Assembly (NCBI GenBank): GCA_933228675.1 | Contig: OW121744.1 | Location: 100,659,122 to 100,723,121 of the forward strand | DNA length: 64,000 bases | From: Stomorhina lunata | Taxonomy: Eukaryota; Arthropoda; Insecta; Diptera; Rhiniidae | Direction of reading: 5' to 3' | Shown here: piece by piece, positions 35,501 to 46,856 of the stretch | Numbering within the stretch: position 1 is the first letter of the stretch | Layout of the letters: the number at the start of each line of letters is the position of its first letter | Position numbers and translations under genes: made by a program | Notes under the pieces: model-generated | The model's input: only the letters and a program-made list of their open reading frames with translations | The model's database searches: none | What the model was told of the DNA's origin: nothing

Positions 35501-37780
35501 ACAGAACTTTTTCTATAGAAAAAATTTATACCGAAATTTTTCTATAGAAAAAATTTGTACCGAAATTTTTCTATAGAAAAAATTTATACCGAAATTTTTC
35601 TTTAGAAAATATGTATACCAAAATTTTTCTATAGAAAAAATTTATAGAGAAATTTTTCTATAGAAAAAATTTAGACCGAAATTTTTCTATAGAAAAAATT
35701 TCAACAGAAATTTTTCTCTGGAAAAAATTTAAACAGAAATTTTTCTATAGAAAAAATTTATACCGAAATTTTTCTATAGAAAAAATATATACCGAAATTT
35801 TTCTATAGAAAAAATTTACACGGAAATTTTTCTTTAGAAAAAATTTATACCGAAATTTTTCTTCAGAAAAATTTTTACAGAAATTTTTCTATAGAAAAAA
35901 TTTAAACCGAAATTTTTCTATAGAAAAAATTTATACCGAAATTTTTCATTAGAAAAAATTTTTAGCGAAATTTTTCTATAGAAAAAATGTTTACCGAAAT
36001 TTTTCTATGGAAAAAATTTTTAACGAAATTTTTCTATAGAAAAAATTTATACCGAAATTTATCTATAGAAAAAAAGTATACCGAAATTTTTCTATAGAAA
36101 AATTGTATACCGAAATGTTTCTATAGAAAAAATTTATACCGAAATTTTTCTATAGAAAAAATTTATACCGAAATTTTTCTTTAGAAAAAATTTTTACCGA
36201 AATTTTTCTATAGAAAAAATTTTTACAGAAATTTTTCTATAGAAAAAATTTATACCGAAATTTTTCTATAGAAAAAATTTGTACCGAAATTTTTCTATAG
36301 AAAAAATTTGTACCGAAATTTTTCTATAGAAAAAATTTATACCGAAATTTTTCTTTAGAAAAAATGTATACCAAAATTTTTGTATAGAAAAAATTTGTAC
36401 CGAAATTTTTCTATAGAAACAATTTATACCGAAATTTTTCTATGGAAAAAATTTATAACGAAATTTTTCTATGGAAAAAATTTATAACGAAATTTTTCTA
36501 TAGAAAAAATTTATACCGAAATTTATCTATAGAAAAAAAGTATACCGAAATTTTTCTATAGAAAAATTGTATACCGAAATGTTTCTATAGAAAAAATTTG
36601 TACAAAACTTTTTCTATAGAAGAAATTTATATCGAAATTTTTCTATAGAAAAAATTTATACCGAAATTTTTCAATGGAAAAATTCAAACCGAAATTTTTC
36701 TATAGAAAAAATTTATAGCGAAATTTTTCTATAGAAAAAAATTTATACCAAACTTTTTCTATAGAAGAAATTTATACCGAAATTTTTCTATAGAAGAAAT
36801 TTATACCGAAATTTTTCTATAGAAAAAATTTATACCGAAATTTTTCTATAGAAAAATTGTATACCGAAATGTTTCTATAGAAAAAATTTATACCAAACTT
36901 TTTCTATAGAAAAAATTTATACCGAAATTTTTCTATAGAAAAAATTTATACCGAAATTTTTCTTTAGAAAAAATTTTTACCGAAATTTTTCTATAGAAAA
37001 AATTTTTACAGAAATTTTTCTATAGAAAAAATTTATACCGAAATTTTTCTATAGAAAAAATTTGTACCGAAATTTTTCTATAGAAAAAATTTGTACCGAA
37101 ATTTTTCTATAGAAAAAATTTATACCGAAATTTTTCTTTAGAAAAAATGTATACCAAAATTTTTGTATAGAAAAAATTTGTACCGAAATTTTTCTATAGA
37201 AACAATTTATACCGAAATTTTTCTATGGAAAAAATTTATAACGAAATTTTTCTATGGAAAAAATTTATAACGAAATTTTTCTATAGAAAAAATTTATACC
37301 GAAATTTATCTATAGAAAAAAAGTATACCGAAATTTTTCTATAGAAAAATTGTATACCGAAATGTTTCTATAGAAAAAATTTGTACAAAACTTTTTCTAT
37401 AGAAGAAATTTATATCGAAATTTTTCTATAGAAAAAATTTATACCGAAATTTTTCAATGGAAAAATTCAAACCGAAATTTTTCTATAGAAAAAATTTATA
37501 GCGAAATTTTTCTATAGAAAAAAATTTATACCAAACTTTTTCTATAGAAGAAATTTATACCGAAATTTTTCTATAGAAGAAATTTATACCGAAATTTTTC
37601 TATAGAAAAAATTTATACCGAAATTTTTCTATAGAAAAAATTTATACCGAAATTTTCTATAGAAAAAATTTATACCGAAATTTTTCTATATAAAAAATTT
37701 ATACCGAAATTTTTCTATATAAAAAATTTTTATATCAAAAAAATGTATTCCTAAATATTTCCATAGAAAAAAAAGTAGAA
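32546..37780. repeat. 29-bp CTATAG-dyad satellite, linker TTTATACCGAAA, with higher-order repeats
   Basis: About 180 units. Higher-order duplications are visible: 36179 to about 36840 is repeated almost exactly 783 bp (27 units) later from 36962; a marker block (TCTGTAGAAAAAAGTGTATA) recurs at about 34228, 34738 and 35212; a block with TAGATTTTTCAACAG recurs at about 32770, 32910, 33080 and 33222. This is the longest array in the window. Confidence 0.97.
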
Positions 37781-38640
37781 CTGATCTCTGATGTTGTAGT
37801 TCTGCAACTGTTGGGTACTTTACCTCTATACATATCCCAACCATTCCATTCATGGTATCTGTGTGTGTCAAAAAGTACTTGTTGGTGTGAGTGTTAAAAT
37901 TTGTTTATTTGGGTTCTGTCTCCTTGTTCTTCATCTTCTTTTTTCCAAAGTAATAGAATAAAGAAATGTTTGTATTCTGTTGCCAGAATATCTCTGACTG
38001 ACTGTTTCGATGTTTGTTTGTTTGGTTCGTTGGCCAACAAAACAACAACAAAAAGGAGCCAAAACAAATACAAGACCCCATTTAAGAAAGAATGACAACT
38101 AAAGCTTAAGTAGCTTTAAGATATTTCAAATGTCAACATCTAAAGCAACAACAACTGCATCATTTACCATCATCTTTGACAAGACGAAACACCAAGAACT
38201 TTCAAATCTACATAAGAAGATCGTTTTTTTTTTTGTTTATTAAAAAGTGTCATAATTTCTAAATAAAACCTCTGGACCCAATATCATAGCATTTACAACA
38301 AATATTTTTGTATTCAAAATTTTAAACAATTTCTTTTTTTTTTTTGATAAGCAAAAGCATTGTTAACAAATAACCATAACAATTTGGAAACTACAACCAA
38401 GAACCTTATAAATTTTTATTATCTCAAACAATAAGAAGAAACTTCCTAAATGCGGTCAATAAACTTTTTTCAAAATTTTAAGCTCCAGCATGCGTTTTAT
38501 TGTATGAAAACAAATATAAATTGTTTAAACAATTTGAATTTTGTTTATTAAATGTTTGGTAAAACAAACTTTCAACAGATGCACTTTAACTAAATTAGAG
38601 CATTTTTTGAAAATAAGGTGACCAGATGATAAAAAGAATC
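37781..38640. other. Non-repetitive spacer
   Basis: Unique DNA with GC nearer normal. The open frame at 37901-38095 (64 codons) has no recognisable motif. No transposon ends recognised. Confidence 0.55.
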
Positions 38641-41543
38641 AAAAAGTTTTCAACAAATTTTCCTATAAATATAAGAAATTTTTGAAAAATTTCCTATAAA
38701 AATAAGAAATTTTTGAAAAATTTCTTATAAAAATGAGACAATTTTAAACAATTTCTATAAAACGAAAAAATTTTCTATAAAAATAAGAATTTTTAGAAAA
38801 TTTTCCTGTAAAAATAAGAAATTTTTGAAAAATTTCTAAAAAAAAGAAATTTTTGAAAAATTTTCTATTAAAATAAAAATTTTTTGAAAAATTTAATATA
38901 AAAATTAGAAATTTTTAAAAATTTCCTATAAAAATAAGACATTTTTGAAAAATTTCCTATAAAAATAAGAAATTTTTAAAAAATTCCTATAAAACGAAGA
39001 CATTTTTGAAAAATTTTCTTTAAAAATAAGAAAATTTTGAAAAATTTCCTATAAAAATGAGAATTTTTTGAAAAATTTCCTATAAAAATAAGAAATTTTT
39101 GAAACATTTCCTAGAAAAATAAGAAATTTTTGAAAAATTTCCTATTAAGATAAAAATTTGTTGAAAAATTTCCTATAAAAATTGGAAAATTTTAAAAAAT
39201 TTCCTATAAAAATAAGACTTTTTTGAAAAATTTTTTAAAAGTAAGAAATTTTTGAAAAATTTCTTATAAAAATAAGAAATTTTAGAAAATTTTCCTAAAA
39301 AATTAAAAATGTTTAAAAAAAATTCCTATAAAAATTAGAAATTTTTGAAAAACTAGCTATAAAAATAAGCAATTTTCGGAAAAAGTTTCTATAAACATAA
39401 GAAATTTTTTAAAAATTTCTTATAAAAATAATACATTTTTAAAAATATCCTATAAAAACAAGAAATTTTTGAGAAATTTCCTATAAAAATAAGAAATTTT
39501 TTAAAAATTTCCTATAAGAATAAGAAATTTTTGCAAAATTTCCTATCAAAAATAAGAAGTTTTTGAAAAATTTGCTATAAATTTTTTTTTTAATTTTCTA
39601 TAAAAAAAAGAAATTTTTCAAAAATTTCACTAGAAATAAGACATTTTTGAAAAATTTTCTATAAAAACAGAAATTTTTGAAAAATTTCCTATAAAAGTAA
39701 AAAATTTTTGAAAAATTCCTTGAAAATTTTCTTATTAAAATAAAAAACTTTTGAATAATTTCCTTTAAAATATAAGAAATTTTTAAATAATTTCCTTTAA
39801 AAAATCAGAAATTTTTGAAAAGTTTCCTTTAAAAAGTAAAAAATTTTTGAAAAATTTCCTTTAAAAAATAAGAAATTTTTGAAAAATTTTCTATAAAAAT
39901 AAGAAAGTTTTGAAAAATTTCCTTTAAAAAGTAAGACATTTTTAAAAAATTTTCTATAAAAATAAGAAATTTTTGAAAAATTTGCTAAAAAATTAAAAAT
40001 TTTTGAAAAATTTCCTAAAAAATTAAAAATTTTTGAAAAATTTCCTAAAAAATTAAAAATTTTTAAGAAATTTTCATAAAAATTTGAAATTTTTAAAAAA
40101 TTTCCTATAAAAATAAGAAATTTTTGAAAAATGTCCTATAAAAATAAAAAATTTTTGAAAAATTTCCGAAAAAAAGATAAACAAATTTTTTAAAAATTCC
40201 TCAAATAAATAAGAAATTTTTTTAAAATTTCATATAAAAAAAAGAAATTTTCGAAAAATTTCCTATAAAAATAAAAAAATTTTGAAAAATTTAATATAAA
40301 AATAAGAAATTTTTGAAAAATTTCCTTTAAAAAATAAGAAATTTTTGAAAAATTTCCTTTAAAAAATAAGAAATTTTTGAATAATTTCCTTTAAAATATA
40401 AGAAATTTTTAAATAATTTCCTTTAAAAAATAAGAAATTTTTGAAATATTTCCTTTAAAAAATCAGAAATTTTTGAAAAGTTTCCTTTAAAAAATAAAAA
40501 ATTTTTGAAAAATTTCCTTTAAAAAATAAGACATTTTTGAAAAATTTCCTATAAAAATAAGAAAGTTTTGAAAATTTTCCTTTAAAAAATAAGACATTTT
40601 TAAAAAATTTTCTATAAAAATAAGAAATTTTTGAAAAATTTGCTAAAAAATTAAAAAATTTTTGAAAAATTTCCTAAAAAATTAAAAATTTTTGAAAAAT
40701 TTCCTAAAAAATTAAAAATTTTTAAAAAATTTTCATAAAAATTTGAAATTTTTAAAAAATTTCCTATAAAAATAAGAAATTTTTGAAAATTTTCCTATAA
40801 AAATAAGAAATTTTTTAAAAATTTCCTATAAAAATAAGAAATTTTTTAAAAATTTCCTATAAAAATAAGAAATTTTTGAAAAATTTCCTATAAAAATAAG
40901 AACTTTTTAAAAAATTTCCTATAAAAATTAGAAATGTTTGAAAAATTTCCTAAAAAAGATAAAAAAAAAATAAATTAAAAAAAAAAATAAGAAATTTTTG
41001 AAAATTTTCTTATAAATAAGAAATTTTTGAAAAATTTCTTATAAAAATAAGAAATTTTTGAAAAATTTCCGTTAAAAAATAAGAAATTTTTGAAAAATTT
41101 CCTATTAAAATAAGAAATTTTTGAAAAAATTTCCTTTTCAAAATAAAGCTTTTTTGAAAAATTTCCTATAAAAATAAGAAATTTTTAAAAAATTTCCTAT
41201 GAAAATAAAAAATTTTTTAAAAATTTCCTATAAAAATAAAAAATTTTTGAAAAATTTCCGAAAAAAAGATAAACAAATTTTTTAAAAATTCCTCAAAAAA
41301 ATAAGAAATTTTTTAAAAATTTCATATAAAAAAAGAAATTTTCGAAAAATTTCCTATAAAAATAAAAAAATTTTGAAAAATTTAATATAAAAATAAGAAA
41401 TTTTTGAAAAATTTCCTTTAAAAAATAAGAAATTTTTGAAAAATTTCTTTTAAAAAATAAGAAATTTTTGAAAAATTTCCTTTAAAAAATAGGAAAATTT
41501 TGAAAAATTTCCTATAAAAATAAGAAGTTTTTGAAAAATGTCT
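38641..41543. repeat. 31-bp hairpin satellite, diverged, AAAA-loop orientation
   Basis: About 93 decayed units of the family seen at 1-1625 (core TTTCCTATAAAAATA.GAAA), all in one orientation. Most units have lost the matching GG, so the hairpin is weaker here. Blocks are duplicated: about 39750-40070 recurs near 40378-40745, and about 40165-40345 recurs near 41250-41425. Confidence 0.93.
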
Positions 41544-42660
41544 CAACATCTAGTTTAAAATATTTGATATCAAACATTCTAGAAGTATTTAAAATTATGA
41601 TGTCAAAGAATTTTATATTAATCCCCAAAAACCATTTAACTTCAACCTCCTAACATTTTATCACAGATTTTTCTAACACTTTAAAATTTTATTAGAAAAT
41701 TTGTTCAAAGTAACAACAAAAAAATACAAAAGACTTGTTAAATCGTTTTTTTTATAGCATTTTGCTTAAAACACAAAAAAATAAATGCCATAACTATATA
41801 AAATGGAAATGAAAAACATTAAATCTATGTTTATGGAAGTCACAACGATCTTGCAGTCGCTGGATCATTTCCCACTATTTCCTATTCTTTTGTGTAATTT
41901 TTATGATGGCCAATGTCATAAAGTTGGAAAATTTACATTTAATACCTTCGAGTCAGTCAATAGATTCGGATGTTTTTATGACTTTCAGCACGTGGGTGAG
42001 TTTGAGTTTAAATATCGGAATGATCATGACGATTAGAGGTGGAGGATGAAGTTGAAGAGAAAGAATAAATGCATTTACTTAAAGCATTAGAAAAGATTTT
42101 TCAGATTTTTTTTTTATTTCTAAATTTTATTTGTGTTTCTACTTTAGCGTTTTTTGTTTTCTCACTTAATGTTGGGCTTCATGATCATTTTGTAAATCAT
42201 GTCAAAATTATCACAAAATTCTGTTTAACATTATAATAAAATGTTAGTTCTTTCTTTCAAGTTAAGACAAACATTAAGAGAAATAAACTTTAGTTTGAGA
42301 AATTAATTTACATATTTGAAATTAGAGCAAAACGTGACATGGTTTTACAATATTATTATTATATTTTTTTTTCTTCTTATTTTGCTGTAAAATGGTAGTT
42401 AACAATTTGTTAAAGAAAAATAAAAAGAAAGTAAATAAATGAAAATAATAATAATATTTATGTTATGGTTTAATTAGAGATTTTAAGAAAAAGAAGTGGG
42501 AAATATTGTAATTATATAGGAAAATATGAAAAAATAGAAAAAGTTTAGAGCTTTTAAAATATTTGTTCAAAACAAAAATTTCTGAATTATTTACAATAGC
42601 ATCAGCAGATTAAAACTGATTAGTCTAGTTCTCAACCCGTTTGCAAAGAGTCTAGCCCCG
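41544..42660. other. Spacer with one exon-like patch
   Basis: Unique DNA. A 77-codon frame at 41803-42036 stands out from the background and holds a consensus donor GTGAGT at 41995-42000, but no domain is recognisable and there is no clear acceptor or partner exon. Confidence 0.35.
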
Positions 42661-44414
42661 CACAGTGGTTTGAAACAAAAAAAAGTGGTAAAAAATCTCA
42701 ATCTTCTTAACTGTAAGTCTGATAGCATCAATATATATGAGAGAATTGTTAAGGAAGACCCAGGATTTCTATTCTATTTTAGATTTATGGTTGCCCTGTG
42801 CTTACACAGGGTGAATCATTGGGCGTCAAATTAGACCACCTCAGAAGTAAAAAATCTTTTGGACCTTTTAACTCTTATAATTATTGTCCAATATGGTTGA
42901 TTTTTTACATTTTGGAACGAGCTTAAAGAAAGGGAGAAACGAATCTTATATACCCACCATCAAGTTGTGTTAAATTTAGAAACATATCTCATATATCTAC
43001 AAGGGTACAGCTAATTCAACTGGAACTGGAAAAATCGCTAAGCTATTTGGTATTGTTGGTAAAACCTTTGGACTAAATTAGGTTTCCGTAGCTTTATAGT
43101 TCAACATTCAAAAATATTTTAGTGGTTTCCCCAGTATTTACTTTGATCAAAATTCGGTCTCATAACCAGGTATAGTTTTACATTAATAAGTTGTTAAATA
43201 CTTTTCGTTGTGATTAATATGTAGTTAGGCTAAACACGTTAATAGTAATACGACAGGTCCATATATTTCGTTATGAGTTCCTAATGCATTCATCATATAT
43301 AAAGTCTAGGCTGAACATTGATTGATGCCTATATAATTTCATAGGTGCAATCTTAATATAATGAATGTACCTCCAAATCTTTTTGATTGTAGATATAAAA
43401 AGGGGATGTTATATATATAAGAATTATAGCCAAAATTTTACACACTGGCTGGTATATATAGAGAGCTTATTCTTGCAAAATTTAGTGACCATAGCTATCA
43501 TAGTTTCTAATTTAATAGCTTTTAACTGGCCTTTGCTAAAATTGTTGGTTTCCGTGAGTGTTTTTCACATGAAAGCTAAAGTCAAATATGGACTGATTCC
43601 TATAAAATTTGATAAACTGATCAAAAATTGCATAAAACTTCCCTATTTTAAATTTAATCGTCATAGCTATTACAATTGTATTCAATTTATCAGCATTAAT
43701 GTGTTTCCCGGGGCGGGGTTATATGGGAGCTCTAACTAAATTTGAACCGATTTTGTCCATTTTCAACACACATCTTTTTCAAGATATCCAAAATACTTTT
43801 GTAAAATTTTGTCCCTCTAGCTCTTTTCGTTAAGGCGCTATCGTGCTTTTATCTGACGGACAGACGGACATAAACAACCTTTTCTTTATGTATTTTTGTG
43901 TTTCCATAAGTTTTTTATATGGGAGCTATGGTCAAATGGTGACCGATTGTGACGAAATTTTGCACACTGGCTGGCATTGACATAAGACTTCCTTGTGCTT
44001 AATTTAGTCTTACTACCTCTTGTAGTTAAGGAGCTATCACGATTTTATATGACGGACAGACGGACATAAATCCCCTTTTCTTTTTGAATTTTTGTGTTTT
44101 CGTAAGTTTTTTATATGGGAGCTAGGTCAAATAGTGACCGACAGACGGACATAAATCCCCTTTTCTTTTTGAATTTTTGTGTTTTCGTAAGTTTTTTATA
44201 TGGGAGCTAGGTCAAATAGTGACCGATTGTGACACTGGCTGGCATTGATATAAGACTTTCTTGTGCCAAATTAGTGGTTATATCTGTTATACTTTTAGAT
44301 TTATTGGCATTTAAGTGTATTTTGGGTGAAATTTAGCCTGTTTTCGTAAGTTTTTTGTATGGGAGCTATGGCTAAATGTGAACCGATTTCGATGAAGTGC
44401 TTATCTAAAACTTC

Positions 44415-44447
<33 letters not shown>

Positions 44448-44695
44448 GGACATAGCTCAATCGTCTTAGAATTTCATAAGGATTCAGAATATATATCTTT
44501 TTTGATTTTTGAACCAATATTAAGGAAATTACAAACGGAATGACAATCTCAATATACCCCCCATTCTTTTTGATGGTGGGTATAAAAACATGATTACTTT
44601 ACTAAAATAACTGTTATGGTTTTTAAGTTATTTCATTTCAAAAATAAAAAAAATCATTTTTCTCTTCGACTTTTTTTAGTTTTTGACCCATTGTG
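42661..44695. mobile_element. Non-autonomous DNA transposon with CACA(G/A)TGG inverted ends
   Basis: The left end CACAGTGGTTTGAAAC (42661) and the inverted right end CACAATGGGTCAAAAAC (from 44695) continue to align for about 27 bp, including AAAAAAAGT at the same offset. No transposase remains. CACAGTG-like heptamers are known from Transib-type ends. The flanks (ccccg / cgtac) do not form a clear target duplication, so the superfamily is uncertain. Confidence 0.4.
42949..44584 (-). mobile_element. Mini-me / INE-1-like (GTCY)n element
   Basis: Bounded by 14-bp inverted repeats TATACCCACCATCA (42949-42962) and TGATGGTGGGTATA (44571-44584). On the minus strand it has the layout of the dipteran mini-me family: ATACCC start, ATTCCGTTTGTAAT, a TA-rich stretch, then a (GTCT)n proto-microsatellite (44417-44452, seen as GACA on the plus strand) followed by repeated blocks with AGCTCCCATA. 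An exact 85-bp tandem duplication lies at about 44055-44224. The expected 3' hairpin beyond 42949 is degenerate. Confidence 0.65.
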
Positions 44696-45288
44696 CGTAC
44701 AATATTATGCTCATGATTTTTTAAGAAATTTTGACATACAGCCAACAGTTTAGGAAATAAAACAGTGAAAACCATTTTTAAATGTCTTGAACCGTTTAAC
44801 AAGAAGAAATTTTCAAAGTCAAATATTTTTCGCTGATCGAAAAAATTTCATTATTTTCTAAAATAGATAGTATTTTCACTTTTTACGTAAACATTTTTTA
44901 TTAAAAGTTAACGTGTTATTATATATTCGTAGAGAATGGGGTTCTAAAATGATTTTAAACCAAAATTTAAGTCAGTACAACATTTCCCTTACAAACAGTA
45001 TTGAACGAAATTCGTGTAATTTTTAAGAAAATTTGTGTGTTTTCAAAAATATAGCAAAAAAGAACGGGCTTACCTATCCAAACCAAATGTTGAGGCTTTG
45101 TTTGGACTATTTAGTAGATGGTTTATGTAATGTTTGCTCAAAAACGGTGGAGCGGTTCTTCATTTATCACATTTTTTGTAACAAATTAGTATTTTTTTTT
45201 GGAGTTTATAAAATCCATGGAAATTTTTTATATTTACATACAAATTGTATAAAATATTTTCCATATATTGTATAAACTCTATAAATTA
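44696..45288. other. AT-rich spacer
   Basis: No repeat or transposon end recognised. An 80-codon frame at 45033-45275 has background composition. Confidence 0.5.
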
Positions 45289-45815
45289 TCTTCTTCTATA
45301 TAAATCAAAATTTGATCATGTTATGATCTATAGCAAAATTGTTGCCCATGAGCCGATGAACATTGGTATGACCAAGTTCCAACAGGTGGCGCCACTGAAA
45401 ATTTATTAAAGTTAATTAAATCGTAAACTGTGCATTTAATCATGTTATGATATTTAGCAAAGTTCTTACGCATGGTCCGACGAGGTTTTCTAAATTAGTA
45501 TGACCAATTCCCGATAGGTGGCGTCACGGAAAATTACTTAAAATGATTTAAAACATAAAATCTGCATTTGATCATGCTATTATCTTTAGAAAAGTTGTTG
45601 CGCATAAGCCGACAAAGGTTGGTGCGACTAATTTTCGCCAGATGGCGCCAAATGTAATTTAATTGAGTCAAAATTAATTGAGTCGTAAATTGTGCATTTG
45701 ATCATGCTATGATCTTTAGCAAAGTTGTTGCGCATGAGTCGATGGAGGTTTCTAACGTCATTCCTTCAAATTAATTTTAGTTGGCGCTGTAGCAATGCGC
45801 GCCGGGTACAGCTAG
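45289..45815 (+). mobile_element. Short non-autonomous Helitron with ~130-bp internal repeats
   Basis: Begins A|TCTTCTTCTATATAAATC and ends ...GCCGGGTACAGCTAG|T, the canonical Helitron termini (5' TC, 3' CTAG, insertion between A and T). A GGCGC/GCGCC stem (45783-45787 with 45799-45803) precedes the 3' end. Inside are four imperfect direct repeats starting at about 45311, 45435, 45567 and 45697 (period 124-132 bp), each with TTTGATCATG, GTTG or GTTC.C(C/G)CATG and, in the first three, a GGTGGCG-type block. Confidence 0.75.
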
Positions 45816-46508
45816 TTTCTTCTAAATTTCATAAAAACTGAAATTTGTGGCCACAATCTTAATTCCGGAAAGTAAGAAGTATTAACTTGACTTTTGTCTG
45901 GTGGGTTGTATAGGAGCTATGGTCAAATATGGACATAAACATGGATTTGGTACAGTGGCTTAGGTTTTGATGAGAAATATTTCTTCTAAATTTCTTTAAA
46001 ATATACCGAAAGTTGCCGCCAAAATCTCATTTTTGGGAAGTGAGAACTACGGGAGGTACTAAAAATAATGGAAAAAATTTCATAGCAGAAGTTCCTATAG
46101 CGAAAGACATATCTGTGTCAAATTTCTAAAGATAAAATCAAGTTTTTGTCTTTGTGAAACGTAAAACTATGTTTAGGGAAGAAGGTATCCCTTAAATTTG
46201 AACGGTTTTGTTTATTTTTAAAAGGTTTAGTCCTTGTAGCAAAAAAATAGTTCATGTCAAGTCTCATGAAGTTATGTATTTTTAAATTTATTTTATTTTT
46301 TTATTAATAATATAGAGGATTTATATGACAATTTTTGTAAAAATTGGGTATTAACGTAGTTTCTAATAAAATCACTACAAATAAAAAATGGATTTTCATA
46401 AATTAGGACCCTTTATTTTTTGGAATATTTATGGATTTATGATCGTAAATTAACAATGAAAAGTTTTTGGCATTTTAGATATTTTATGAATTTTTAAAAA
46501 TTTAAAAT
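45816..46508. other. Decayed mini-me-type sequence and AT-rich DNA
   Basis: Contains GGAGCTATGGTCAAATATGG (about 45911) and related phrases also present inside the 42949-44584 element, so an old fragment of that family. No coding region. Confidence 0.4.
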
Positions 46509-46856
46509 TTTTTGATTTTGCTCAAAAAAAAAATATTTTTTTTATGTTGTAATATGAATAACTCCAAAACCGTTCATTACACAAAAATCTTGTTTAGTAT
46601 GTCTTAAAGACAATTTGGTTCTTAATCCATTGATGTATTTTTTAATCAAATTGGATAAGTAGTTTTTAAGATTTTAAGATTTTTCGATTTTGCTCAAAAC
46701 AAAAAAATTTATTTTTTTTATATTGAGATATGAATAACTCCAAAACCGTTATTTGTACGACAATTTTGTGTTAGCACGTCTTAAGGGCAATTAGGTTCTT
46801 AATCCATTGATGTATTTTTAAATAAAATTGGATAAGTAGTTTTCAAGATATGGTAT
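46509..46856. repeat. 176-bp tandem duplication
   Basis: Two diverged copies offset by 176 bp, each with GATTTTGCTCAAAA, ATGAATAACTCCAAAACCGT and CTTAATCCATTGATGTATTT. Likely an internal repeat of a non-autonomous element whose ends I cannot define. Confidence 0.85.

Noticed and set aside
2845..37780. TATA boxes at every CTATAG/CTATAAA-like core
   Set aside because: The motif is the satellite core repeated hundreds of times without initiators or downstream units; a promoter role cannot be argued from sequence.
1..41543. CRISPR-like arrays
   Set aside because: Units are contiguous, with linkers that repeat as well, and there are no unique spacers. The context is plainly a fly genome.
42661..44695. 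Firm assignment to Transib
   Set aside because: Ends resemble CACAGTG heptamers, but the flanks do not give a 5-bp duplication and no transposase remains.
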